Below are positions 19,349-27,660 of a stretch of 64,000 nt of DNA, piece by piece. Within the stretch, counting starts at the first letter, position 1. Each line of letters starts with the position of its first letter. The notes beneath the pieces were generated by a model. The model saw only the letters and a program-made list of their open reading frames with translations. It was not told the origin of the DNA and did not search any database. Source of the stretch: CAIWHR01 sp963811685 (lineage in GTDB: Bacteria; Pseudomonadota; Gammaproteobacteria; Burkholderiales; Casimicrobiaceae); assembly GCA_963811685.1 (NCBI GenBank), contig CAWESK010000004.1, positions 1 to 64,000 on the forward strand, in the 5' to 3' direction. The position numbers were made by a program, and so were the translations under genes.

Positions 19349-20596
19349 TCAACGGCCTTCGAGCGCCTGCACGAAATCGGCAATGATGTCCGCGCGGTCC
19401 TCGATGCCGCACGAAACGCGGATCAGCGACTCGGCGATCCCCATCGCCGCGCGGCGCTCCGCACCCATTTCCCAGAAGATCGTGTGCGCGACGGGAATGG
19501 CCAGCGTCCGGTTGTCCCCGAGGTTCGACGACAGCACGACGAGCCGCAGGCGGTTGAGGAATTCGAAACAGTCGACGCCCTCGGCGAGCTCGAAGGACAG
19601 GAGCCCGCCGAACGCGCCGAAGAGGCTCTTCGCCAGAGCATGCTGGGGATGCGCCGCAAGTCCCGGGTAGTAGACGGCGCGCACCTTCGGGTGCGCAGCC
19701 AGCGTATCGGCCAGCGCCTGCGCATTCCCGCACGTCCGTTCCATCCGCAACGCCAGCGTTTCGGCGCCGACGGCAATGTGATGCGCCTGCTCCGCCGACA
19801 GCGTCCCGCCCCAGTCGCGCAGCCCTTTCTTGCGGATCTGCTGGATGCCCCACAGCGCGGGCTTTTGCGCCTTGTAGCTGTCGGCGATGTTGGGGAAGCG
19901 TGTCCAGTCGAAGAGCCCCGTGTCGGTGACGCTGCCGCCGAGCGCGTTGCCGTGGCCGCCGATGTACTTGGTCAGCGCGTTGACGACGAGTCCGGCGCCG
20001 ACCGCTTTCGGGCGAAAGAGCGCCGGCGAGGTCATCGTGTTGTCGACGACGAACAGGATGCCGCGAGCGGCGCACAGCGCACCGATCCGCGCCAGGTCGG
20101 CGACTTGCGTGCGTGGATTGGCGATCGTCTCGACGAAGACGAGCCGCGTCGACGGCTTGAGCGCGCGCTCGACGGCGGCGGCGTCGGTAGCGTCGACGTA
20201 GGTGATGTCGGCACCGTGCGAGGCCAGGGTGCCGAGCATGCTGACGGTGTTGCCGAACAGGTATTGGCTCGCGACGATGTGATCGCCGGCCTGGGTGAGC
20301 GCAACGAGTATCGCGCCGATCGCCGCCATGCCCGTGGAGAAGCAAACGCTCGCCACGCCGTCTTCCATCGCGGTCACCTTCGCCTCGAGCGCGGCGGCCG
20401 TCGGATTCCCCTGCCTGCCGTAGGCGTAGCCCTGCACGCCTCCCTGGAAGACGGCGGCGAGCTCGCGCGCGTCGCGATAGCCATAGGCGACCGACACGTG
20501 CAGCGGCTTGTGCAGTGCGCCGTGCTCGATGCCGGCATTGCGGTCCGAATGAAGAATCGCGGTGGTGAAGCCGCGGTGCTGCTGTGAGGTGCTCAT
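19349..20596 (-). CDS. Cystathionine gamma-synthase / O-acetylhomoserine sulfhydrylase-family PLP enzyme
   Basis: 415 residues from ATG 20596 (MSTSQQHRGFTT). Cys/Met-metabolism PLP fold: substrate/PLP segments YAYGRQGNPTAAALE, FSTGMAAIGAI, and the Schiff-base Lys in NALTKYIGGHGNALGG; C-terminal GAERRAAMGIAESLIRVSCG. Family members use activated homoserine plus cysteine or sulfide to make cystathionine or homocysteine. The leader carries a SAM-II riboswitch and terminator, which independently supports a methionine-biosynthetic role repressed by SAM. Which of the two reactions it performs cannot be settled from sequence. Confidence 0.88.
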   Translation of the reverse strand: MSTSQQHRGFTTAILHSDRNAGIEHGALHKPLHVSVAYGYRDARELAAVFQGGVQGYAYGRQGNPTAAALEAKVTAMEDGVASVCFSTGMAAIGAILVALTQAGDHIVASQYLFGNTVSMLGTLASHGADITYVDATDAAAVERALKPSTRLVFVETIANPRTQVADLARIGALCAARGILFVVDNTMTSPALFRPKAVGAGLVVNALTKYIGGHGNALGGSVTDTGLFDWTRFPNIADSYKAQKPALWGIQQIRKKGLRDWGGTLSAEQAHHIAVGAETLALRMERTCGNAQALADTLAAHPKVRAVYYPGLAAHPQHALAKSLFGAFGGLLSFELAEGVDCFEFLNRLRLVVLSSNLGDNRTLAIPVAHTIFWEMGAERRAAMGIAESLIRVSCGIEDRADIIADFVQALEGR

Positions 20597-20612
20597 GTCT
20601 GTCCCGGAAACG

Positions 20613-20645
20613 AAAAGCCCGTTCAACCTCCGCTGAACGGGCTTT
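20613..20645 (-). terminator. Rho-independent terminator in the riboswitch leader
   Basis: On the minus strand AGCCCGTTCA (20643-20634) pairs perfectly with TGAACGGGCT (20625-20616) around GCGGAGGT, followed by TTTT. The ten-base-pair stem with a T tract lies between the SAM-II aptamer and the ATG at 20596, so it is the likely expression platform. An upstream CGGTC...GACCG pairing could be part of the switching. Confidence 0.85.
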
Positions 20646-20687
20646 CTCGCGCCGGTCGAAAATCCAAATCCATCTGACCGTTGCGTT

Positions 20688-20750
20688 TCGGGCCTCGCTT
20701 TAGCGGCATTTTTTATGCGCCCGCAAGCTGTGGCTCAAATCGGCGCATCT
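20688..20750 (-). promoter_or_regulatory. SAM-II riboswitch aptamer
   Basis: Minus-strand leader. P1 is formed by ATGCGCC (20748-20742) with GGCGCAT (20721-20715). The intervening loop is GATTTGAGCCACAGCTTGCG, containing the family's GATTTG and GCTTGC segments. Downstream A-rich sequence leads into the conserved GCCGCTAAAGCGAGGC, whose CGCTAAAG core is the SAM-II hallmark and can form the H-type pseudoknot. It lies about 95 nt upstream of a methionine-pathway gene and is followed by a terminator. SAM binding is predicted to shut the gene off. Confidence 0.85.
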
Positions 20751-20776
20751 CGATTATCCGCAATGGACGCGGATTG

Positions 20777-22168
20777 TCAAACCCGCGTCACGGCGACCGG
20801 CTGCAGACGGCCGAGCAGCGTCGGGATCAGCTCGGTGACCGTCGGATGGATGAGCATCGCCCGCTCGATCAGCGTGTAGGGCGCGTTCGCGTACATCACC
20901 GAGAGCAGCGAATGGATCACCTCGTCGCCCTCGATGCCGAGCAGCGCCGCGCCGAGGATCCGCTTCGTCTCGGCGTCGACCACCACCTTCATGAAGCCCG
21001 CCGTCTCGCCGCGCTCGGTCGCGCGCCCGACGCGCGACATCGGCATCGTCGCGGTCAGCAAATTCTTGCCGCTCGCGCGCGCTTCGTGCTCCGTCATGCC
21101 GGCGCGCCCGAGCGGGGGGTCGGTGAAGAGCGCGTAGGCGGGAATGCGATCGCTCACCCGGCGGCGTTCGCCGTCGAGCAGATTCGCGGCGACGATCTCG
21201 TAGTCGTTGTACGCAGTGTGCGTGAACGCGCCGCGCCCGTTGACGTCGCCCAGCGCCCAGATCCCGTCGACGCTCGTCCGCAGCTCCTCGTCGACGACGA
21301 TGTAGCCGCGCTGGTCGAGCGCGATGCCGGCGCGTTCGCAACCCAGGTCGTCGGTGTTCGGCCGGCGGCCGGTCGCGAGCAGCAGGTGGGTGCCGACGAT
21401 CTCTCGCGGCTCCTGCTCGCAATCGACCTGCATCGCGATGCGGTCGCCGTCGCGGCGGACGGCGACGCACTTCGCGTTGAGCCGGATCGTGATTCCCTCG
21501 GCTTCGAGAATTTCCCTCACCGCCGCCGACACCTCCGCGTCCTCGCGCGCGATCAGCCGCTCGGCCATCTCGACGACGGTCACCTCGCTTCCGAAGCGCC
21601 GGTACATCTGCGCGAACTCGAGCCCGACATAGCTGCCGCCCACGATCAGCAGATGCGCCGGGAGCGCATCGATCTCCATCATCGAGACGTTGTCGAGATG
21701 CGCAACCTCATCGATTCCGGTGAGCGATGGCACGCTCGCGCGGCCCCCGACGTTGACGAAAATCTGCGGCGCTTCGAGCAATGCATCGCCGGCGCGAACG
21801 GTGTGCGGGCCTTCGAAGCGGGCGTGCGCCTCGATGACGGTGAGCCCGGGCGTCTTCCGGAGCCATTGGGTGACACCTTCGTTCGACTTGCGGACGATGC
21901 CATCCTTGCGCGCCTTGACCGCGCGCATGTCGACGGCTACGCCGGGCGGCACGACGACGCCCCACGCGCCGGCGGTCCGCGCGACGTGCGCGGCGCGTGC
22001 GCTTGCGATCAGTGCCTTGGTCGGGATGCAGCCGTTGTTGACGCAGGTGCCGCCGAAGCGCTTGCGCTCGATGATCGCGGTCCTGCGGCCCGCCTTCGCG
22101 AGCCGCACGGCAAGCGCCGGACCTGCCTGTCCGGTGCCGATGACAATCGCGTCGAAGGAATCGCTCAT
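20777..22168 (-). CDS. FAD-dependent pyridine nucleotide-disulfide oxidoreductase (mercuric reductase/YkgC-like)
   Basis: 463 residues: FAD-binding GTGQAGPALAVRLA, the redox-active disulfide in GGTCVNNGCIPTK, the NAD(P)-binding GGSYVGLEFAQ, the second FAD-contact ALGDVNGRGAF, and the dimer-interface His in MLIHPTVTELIP. It therefore has every element of a class I disulfide reductase. No N-terminal HMA domain and no C-terminal Cys pair are present, so a true MerA role is unlikely. The substrate is unknown. It lies 72 bp downstream of the helicase gene on the same strand. Confidence 0.87.
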   Translation of the reverse strand: MSDSFDAIVIGTGQAGPALAVRLAKAGRRTAIIERKRFGGTCVNNGCIPTKALIASARAAHVARTAGAWGVVVPPGVAVDMRAVKARKDGIVRKSNEGVTQWLRKTPGLTVIEAHARFEGPHTVRAGDALLEAPQIFVNVGGRASVPSLTGIDEVAHLDNVSMMEIDALPAHLLIVGGSYVGLEFAQMYRRFGSEVTVVEMAERLIAREDAEVSAAVREILEAEGITIRLNAKCVAVRRDGDRIAMQVDCEQEPREIVGTHLLLATGRRPNTDDLGCERAGIALDQRGYIVVDEELRTSVDGIWALGDVNGRGAFTHTAYNDYEIVAANLLDGERRRVSDRIPAYALFTDPPLGRAGMTEHEARASGKNLLTATMPMSRVGRATERGETAGFMKVVVDAETKRILGAALLGIEGDEVIHSLLSVMYANAPYTLIERAMLIHPTVTELIPTLLGRLQPVAVTRV

Positions 22169-22240
22169 GGGCGGCTCTCCGCAAGCTACGGCGCTCCGCG
22201 GCGCCCTCGTCCATCAGCTTACTCCGCGCGCCGACGACGC

Positions 22241-24244
22241 TCAGCGGGTGACCATCGCCTTCAGGTTCGCCAGGCGCGCGCTGCCGTCGGCTTTCTCGCG
22301 TGCGGCCTCGTCCGCCGACACCGGTCCGCCGGCCCAGCGAAGATCGTCCTGGGCAAGCTCGGCGAGAAAGCGCGACGGCTGGCACTCGATTGCCGCCCCC
22401 GCGCGCTTGCGGCGGCGGCAGAACGACAGGTGCAGGCTGCGCTGCGCGCGCGTGATGCCGACATACATGAGACGGCGTTCCTCGTCGACGTTGCCGTTGG
22501 CGATCGCTTCGCGATGCGGCAGGAGCCCTTCCTCGACACCGACCAGAAAGACGTGCGGGAACTCGAGCCCCTTCGCGGCGTGCAGCGTCGACAGCCGGAC
22601 GGCGTCCGGCTCGCGGTCGTCCTGCCCTTCGAGCATCGTGATGAGCGCGATGGTTTGCGTGAGCTCGAGCAGGTTCTTGCCGTCGAGCTCTCCTTTCTTC
22701 GCCAGCCAGTCGAGGAAGTCGCGGACGCTCTGCCACCGCGCGACGGCCTGCTTGCGCTCGCACGTCGCCAGGAGGTAATCCTCGTAACCGATCGCCGCGA
22801 CCAGCTCGTCGAGGAGCCGGCCGGCCGGCTCGCGCTCGGCCCGATAGCGAAAATTGCTGATCAGCGTGCAGAACGCGTCGAGCACCTCGCGCTGGCGCGC
22901 GGGGATCGTCGCCGTCGTCTCATCGGCAAACACCGCACCGAAGAGACTCGTCCCGCGCTCCGCCGCCGCGGCGCCCAGCCGGTCGAGCGTGGTCGCGCCG
23001 ATCCCGCGCTTCGGCGTCGTGACCGCGCGGATGAACGCCGGGTCGTCGTCGTCGTTCGCGACGAGGCGAAGGTAGGCGACGAGGTCCTTGATCTCGGTGC
23101 GCTCGAAATACGATTGGCCCCCGGAAATTTCGTACGGCGCGTTCTGCGCGCGCAGCTGCTGCTCGAAGAGCTTCGCCTGGTGGTTGCCGCGGTAGAGGAT
23201 CGCGTAGTCGGAGAATTTCCCGCGATGCTCGAACCGGTGCGCGAGCAGGCGGCGCACGACACCCTCGGCCTCGGCTTCGTCGTCGGCGGCGGGCGTCACG
23301 CGAATCGCGTCGCCATGGCCGTGCTCGCTCCACAGCTTCTTTTCGTGGAGCTTCGGGTTGTTGGCGATGAGCGCGTTGGCCGAGCGCAGGATGCGCACCG
23401 TCGAGCGGTAGTTCTGCTCGAGCTTGATCACCTTCAGCGCCGGATAGTCGCGCGAAAGCTGCGCGAGGTTGTCGACGGTAGCGCCGCGCCAGCCGTAGAT
23501 CGCCTGGTCGTCGTCGCCGACCGCGGTGAACGACGCCCGCTCCCCGGCGAGGAGCCGCAGCAATCGGTACTGGGCAGGGTTGGTGTCCTGGTACTCGTCG
23601 ATCAGCAGATGTCCGCAGCGTTCCCGCCACTTCGCGGCGACGGCGGCGCAGGACGAGAGAAGAGCAATCGGCAATGCAATCAGGTCGTCGAAATCGACCG
23701 CCTGATACGCGCGCAGCATCTCGTCGTAGCGATGGAACGCTCCCGCCGCCGCCGACTCGTCGTCGGTGCGCGCCGCCTTGCCGGCCGCAGCCGGCGCGAC
23801 CAGCGCGTTCTTCCACCGGCTGATCGCCCATTGCGCCGCGCGCGCCCGCGCGCGATCGGTGGTGCCGATGAGCTCGGCGACGATCGGCTCGATGTCGTCG
23901 GGGTCGAGAATCGAGAACCCGGGATTGAGGCCCGCCGCCGCGGCATCGGCACGAAGGATCTTCGCTCCCAGCGCATGAAACGTCGAAATCGCAAGATGCG
24001 CCGTGAGCTCGCGCCGGCCCTGTCCCGCGAGGAGCGCGCCGACCCGTTCGCGCATTTCACGCGCGGCACGATTCGTGAAGGTGATCGCCGCGATGCGCTT
24101 CGGATCGTGTCCGGTCGCGATCAGATGTCCGATCTTCGCGGCGATCACGCGCGTCTTGCCGCTCCCCGCGCCGGCCAGGACCAGCAACGGGCCGTCGAGA
24201 TAGCGCACGGCCTCGCGCTGCGCCGGATTCAGCGTTGACGACAT
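22241..24244 (-). CDS. rep: ATP-dependent DNA helicase Rep (UvrD superfamily)
   Basis: 667 residues of an SF1A helicase. Motifs in order: LNPAQREAVRYLDGPLLVLA then AGAGSGKT (Walker A), TFTNRAAREM, LLIDEYQDTNPAQ (Walker B), VGDDDQAIYGWRGA, LEQNYRST, SGGQSYFERTEIKDL, STLHAAKGLEFPHV and YVGITRAQRSLHL. Length and the SYFER segment favour Rep over UvrD. It translocates 3'-5' and assists replication past obstacles. It is divergent from apaH with a short shared upstream region. Confidence 0.92.
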   Translation of the reverse strand: MSSTLNPAQREAVRYLDGPLLVLAGAGSGKTRVIAAKIGHLIATGHDPKRIAAITFTNRAAREMRERVGALLAGQGRRELTAHLAISTFHALGAKILRADAAAAGLNPGFSILDPDDIEPIVAELIGTTDRARARAAQWAISRWKNALVAPAAAGKAARTDDESAAAGAFHRYDEMLRAYQAVDFDDLIALPIALLSSCAAVAAKWRERCGHLLIDEYQDTNPAQYRLLRLLAGERASFTAVGDDDQAIYGWRGATVDNLAQLSRDYPALKVIKLEQNYRSTVRILRSANALIANNPKLHEKKLWSEHGHGDAIRVTPAADDEAEAEGVVRRLLAHRFEHRGKFSDYAILYRGNHQAKLFEQQLRAQNAPYEISGGQSYFERTEIKDLVAYLRLVANDDDDPAFIRAVTTPKRGIGATTLDRLGAAAAERGTSLFGAVFADETTATIPARQREVLDAFCTLISNFRYRAEREPAGRLLDELVAAIGYEDYLLATCERKQAVARWQSVRDFLDWLAKKGELDGKNLLELTQTIALITMLEGQDDREPDAVRLSTLHAAKGLEFPHVFLVGVEEGLLPHREAIANGNVDEERRLMYVGITRAQRSLHLSFCRRRKRAGAAIECQPSRFLAELAQDDLRWAGGPVSADEAAREKADGSARLANLKAMVTR

Positions 24245-24309
24245 CTGGGGGAGAGAAGGGTGACGACGCGCCGAATGCTAAGATTCGCGGCGATTCTAAC
24301 AGGCCCGAC

Positions 24310-25138
24310 ATGAGCTTCTACGCGATCGGCGACATCCAGGGCTGCCACACCGAGTTCTGCCAGCTGCTCGACTTGATCGGCTTTTCGGCGCGCGAGGATC
24401 GGTTGTGGCTCGTCGGCGATATCGTGAACCGCGGACCGGATTCGCTCGCCGCGCTGCGCGAAGTGAAAGCGCTGGGCAATGCCGCGGTCACCGTTCTCGG
24501 CAACCACGATTTTCATCTGCTGACGGTCGCCGCGGGTCATGCGAAGCTGCATCGGCAGCGACACGCTGAAGCAGATTCTCGAAGCGCCCGACCGCGACGA
24601 ATTGCTCGACTGGCTGCGACGCCGTCCGCTCGTCGTCGTCGAAGGCGAGCGGCTGCTCGTGCACGCGGGCCTCTTGCCGCAATGGACGCCGGCGACCGCC
24701 CTCATGCTCTCGCGCGAGGTCGAGGCGATGCTCGCCGGCGCGCATGCCGACGCGTTTCTCGCCGCGCTCTACGGCGACGAGCCGCGCGCGTGGCGCGATG
24801 ACCTCGAGGGCTTCGACCGGCTCCGCGTCGCCGTCAATGCGTTCGCGCGGCTGCGCTTCTGCACGGCGGACGGCACCATGGAGCTCGACGAAAAGCGCGG
24901 GCCGCAGACGGCGCCGGCGGGCTTTCGGCCCTGGTTCGAGCACGAGGGGCGTGCGAGCGCCGGCGTCACCATCGTCTGCGGTCACTGGTCGACGCTCGAG
25001 CTCAAGCTCTACCCCAACGTGCTGATGCTGGACTCCGGCTGCCTGTGGGGCGGCTCGCTGACCGCGCTCAGGCTCGACGATCACCGGGTTTATCAGGTGC
25101 CGGGTCGCGCTCCGTTGCAGCCAAAACCGTTCGGATAG
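24310..25138 (+). CDS. apaH: Symmetrical bis(5'-nucleosyl)-tetraphosphatase (frameshifted as sequenced)
   Basis: The N-terminal part (MSFYAIGDIQGCHTEFCQLL, LVGDIVNRGPDS, VLGNHDFHLL) has the metal-binding GDIQG, GDxVNRG and GNHD motifs of PPP-type phosphoesterases. The rest (DTLKQILEAPDRDELLDWLR, LVHAGLLPQWT, VCGHWSTLEL, LDSGCLWGGSLTALR) lies one frame over. One extra G at 24553-24554 explains it: HRSDTLKQIL is restored. About 275 residues, the normal length. It hydrolyses Ap4A to two ADP. Its 3' end overlaps plsC on the other strand by 71 bp. Confidence 0.9.
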
Positions 25139-25877
25139 CGGCCTCCGCCTCGCGTGCCAGCTCGCGCCGATGCCGCGAGCGCGCGGGCAGCGCGGGCACG
25201 AGATGCAGCTCCGCGATCAGCGCACGCTCGCCCGTCACGTTCCAGAACGACGTCGCGAAGCTCGTCTCTCCGACGTACGCCGGTGCGACGCTCGGCGACC
25301 CCGCGCTGTCACGATAGCGGATGCCGATCGGCTGCACGTGGCCGCCGGCGTCGACGATCGGCTGCAAGAGCGACCCCTTGAACGGCAGGATCGTCATGCC
25401 GTCGGTCGTCGTGCCTTCGGGAAAGATCGCGACGACGTCGCCGCGCGACAGCGCTGCGGCGGCCTCGCTGTTGACGGAGCGCGCGTGCCGCCGCCGCGCC
25501 CGCTCGACGTACAGCGTGCCGACACTCGTGGACAGCCACCCGACCACCGGCCAGCGGCGCAGCTCGGCCTTGGCGACGAAGCGCGCGGGCTGCAGCGTGT
25601 TCATGACGAAGATATCGAGCCACGAGATGTGATTGGCGACGATCAGCAGATTGCCGGGGAGACCGCCGGGTGGAACGCCGTGGATCCGCGCCTCGACGCG
25701 CAGGATCCGCAGCATCGCGATCGACCAGCGCCGGATGAGCTCGCGGCGATGCGGCGGACCGATCCACGGAAACACGACGAGCGTCGTCGCGACGCCCTGG
25801 ACGACATGCAGCCCCAGTCGCGCGGAGCGCACGATGCGCAATGCAATCGGAGTCGGTCGCGCGGCTCGATGCCTCAC
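25068..25877 (-). CDS. plsC: 1-acyl-sn-glycerol-3-phosphate acyltransferase
   Basis: 269 residues from a GTG at 25877, whose GTGA overlaps the stop of the PfkB gene. An N-terminal membrane segment (LGLHVVQGVATTLVVFPWIG) precedes the acyltransferase motifs: NHISWLD (the HX4D catalytic pair), the glycerol-3-phosphate contact FPEGTTTDG, and a following FKGSLLQPIV. It converts lysophosphatidate to phosphatidate at the inner membrane. Translationally coupled to the kinase. The C-terminus overlaps apaH convergently. Confidence 0.88.
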   Translation of the reverse strand: MRHRAARPTPIALRIVRSARLGLHVVQGVATTLVVFPWIGPPHRRELIRRWSIAMLRILRVEARIHGVPPGGLPGNLLIVANHISWLDIFVMNTLQPARFVAKAELRRWPVVGWLSTSVGTLYVERARRRHARSVNSEAAAALSRGDVVAIFPEGTTTDGMTILPFKGSLLQPIVDAGGHVQPIGIRYRDSAGSPSVAPAYVGETSFATSFWNVTGERALIAELHLVPALPARSRHRRELAREAEAAIRTVLAATERDPAPDKPGDRRA

Positions 25878-26818
25878 CAGAGGTATTCGCCGAAGCTTTG
25901 GTGATAGAGCTCGCCGATCGCCGAGGGAGTCACCGGATGATTCTGGGCGCCGCGGCAGGCGATCTTCTGCGCGCCGAGGAGCGCCGCGAGCCGCCCGGTC
26001 TTCTCCCATTCGAACCCGTGCGCGATGCCGTAGAGGAGGCCGGCGCGATAGGCGTCGCCGCAGCCCGTCGGGTCGACGACCGCCGTCGGCGCAACGGCGG
26101 GTATCGCAAGCTCGCGACCGCCCGCCCGGATGCGCGAGCCATCGCCGCCCAGCGTCTCGAAAACGGCTTCGACGCGGCCGGCGAGAACGTCGAGAGGCAC
26201 GCCGGTGCGTTCGGCGAGCAGCCGCCCCTCGTAGTCGTTGACGGCGAGAAACGTCGCCGCGTCGATCATCTCGAGGAGCTCGGGCCCCGAGAACAGCGGC
26301 AAGCCCTGGCCGGGATCGAAGATGAAAGGGATCTTCGCGTTGGCGAACTGCTCGACATGCGCGCGCATGCCGTCGCGGCCGTCCGGCGCAACGATGCCAA
26401 GCGCGATCCTCTCGACGTCGCCGACGCGGTTCTCGTGCGACGAGTTCATGGCCCCGGGATGAAACGCGGTGATCTGGTTGTCGTCCAGGTCGCTGATGAT
26501 GAACGCCTGCGCGGTGAACGTGCCGCCGACCGTGCGTACGCCGTCCTGGGCGATGTGCAGCTTCGTCATCCGGTCGCGATAAGGGACGCCGTCGTCGCCG
26601 AGGGTCGCCATCACGACCGGCGCGCCGCCGAGGCCCTGCAGGTTGTACGCGATGTTGCCGGCGCAGCCGCCCCATTCACGGCGCATCTCGCCGATCTGGA
26701 ACGACACCGACAATACATGCACCTGCTCCGGCAGGATGTGCCGCGCGAAACGGTCGGGGAACACCATGATGGTGTCGTAGGCGAGCGAACCGCAGATCAG
26801 CGTGCGCGGGCTGTCCAT
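25874..26818 (-). CDS. PfkB-family carbohydrate/nucleoside kinase
   Basis: 314 residues. N-terminal LICGSLAYDTIMVFPDRF, the GGCAGNIAYNLQGLGG substrate loop, and the C-terminal anion-hole motif DPTGCGDAYRAGLL with its catalytic Asp mark the ribokinase (PfkB) fold. Betaproteobacterial proteins of this exact pattern are often labelled adenosine or sugar kinase; the substrate is not determinable here. It lies 75 bp downstream of the response regulator and is coupled to plsC through a GTGA overlap. Confidence 0.85.
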   Translation of the reverse strand: MDSPRTLICGSLAYDTIMVFPDRFARHILPEQVHVLSVSFQIGEMRREWGGCAGNIAYNLQGLGGAPVVMATLGDDGVPYRDRMTKLHIAQDGVRTVGGTFTAQAFIISDLDDNQITAFHPGAMNSSHENRVGDVERIALGIVAPDGRDGMRAHVEQFANAKIPFIFDPGQGLPLFSGPELLEMIDAATFLAVNDYEGRLLAERTGVPLDVLAGRVEAVFETLGGDGSRIRAGGRELAIPAVAPTAVVDPTGCGDAYRAGLLYGIAHGFEWEKTGRLAALLGAQKIACRGAQNHPVTPSAIGELYHQSFGEYLW

Positions 26819-26892
26819 GAAGTGCGCCGGGAACTCCGGAGGATGACGACGCGCGGAAGTGTAACCCGGCTGGCAGCGCCGTCGCGGGGGCG

Positions 26893-27660
26893 CTACTGGT
26901 TTTCGCGGCCGATCTCGCGGACCACGTACTGCTGACGGCGCGAGACCGGGAGCGTCTCCGTGACTCCGTTCAGCACGACCTCCCAGTGCGCGTCGCCCTC
27001 GTCGCCGACGCAGCGCTCGAAGCCGCGGATCGCCTCGCGCGCGACGAGGCAGTTGCGGTGGACACGGATGAAGCGCGGGCCGAACTCCTCCTCGAGCTTG
27101 GTCAGCGACTCCTCCAGCAGGAATTCGCGCTGGGCGGTGCGGATCGTGATGTACTTGAGCTCGGCCTTGAGATAGATGATCTCGTCGATGGGCACCAGCA
27201 CGACGCGCGAGCGCTCCGTCACCGACAGGAACCGCCGGGACGACGCGGGCAGTTCCTCGAGCTTCGCGACCGACAACGGCTTGAGCCGAGGCACCTTCTG
27301 CAGCGCGGCCAGCAGCCGCTGCATCCGCACCGGCTTCATCAGGTAGTCGACGGCATTGACGTCGAAGGCCTGCAGCGCGTGCTCGTGAAACGCGGTGGTG
27401 AAGATGACGACCGGCGGCTGCTGCAATTTGAGGAGGTGCCGGGCGAGCTCCAGCCCGTCCATCTCGGGCATGTGGATGTCGGTGAGCACGAGGTCCGACG
27501 TCACGGCGTGGAGGATCTCCATCGCCTCGCGGCCGTTCGCCGCTTCGCCGACGATCGCGAGCGGGAGCGCGCCGGTGCAATCGTCGAGGAGCTCGCGGAG
27601 GCGGCGGCGCGCCGGCGCCTCGTCGTCGACGATCATCACGCGAAGCGGCGCCTCAACCAT
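26893..27660 (-). CDS. LytR/AlgR-type DNA-binding response regulator
   Basis: 255 residues. The receiver domain (residues about 7-125) has the acidic pair in MIVDDEAPARRR, the phospho-acceptor Asp61 in LTDIHMPEMDG, and the conserved Lys in YLMKPVRM. The LytTR DNA-binding domain (residues about 150-250) has IIYLKAELKYITI and FIRVHRNCLVAREAI. Its ATG overlaps the end of the histidine kinase gene by 8 bp. Together they form an AlgZ/AlgR-like two-component system; in other bacteria these control exopolysaccharide, pili or carbon uptake. Confidence 0.9.
   Translation of the reverse strand: MVEAPLRVMIVDDEAPARRRLRELLDDCTGALPLAIVGEAANGREAMEILHAVTSDLVLTDIHMPEMDGLELARHLLKLQQPPVVIFTTAFHEHALQAFDVNAVDYLMKPVRMQRLLAALQKVPRLKPLSVAKLEELPASSRRFLSVTERSRVVLVPIDEIIYLKAELKYITIRTAQREFLLEESLTKLEEEFGPRFIRVHRNCLVAREAIRGFERCVGDEGDAHWEVVLNGVTETLPVSRRQQYVVREIGRENQ

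Noticed and set aside
20777..22168. Mercuric reductase (merA).
   Set aside because: It has the disulfide reductase fold but neither an HMA domain nor a C-terminal Cys pair, and there are no mer genes nearby.
20681..24238. A plus-strand open frame of about 1185 codons opposite the flavoprotein reductase and Rep helicase.
   Set aside because: It is antisense to two intact, motif-complete genes, has Arg/Asp/Gln-biased composition typical of GC-rich shadow frames, and shows no recognisable domain.
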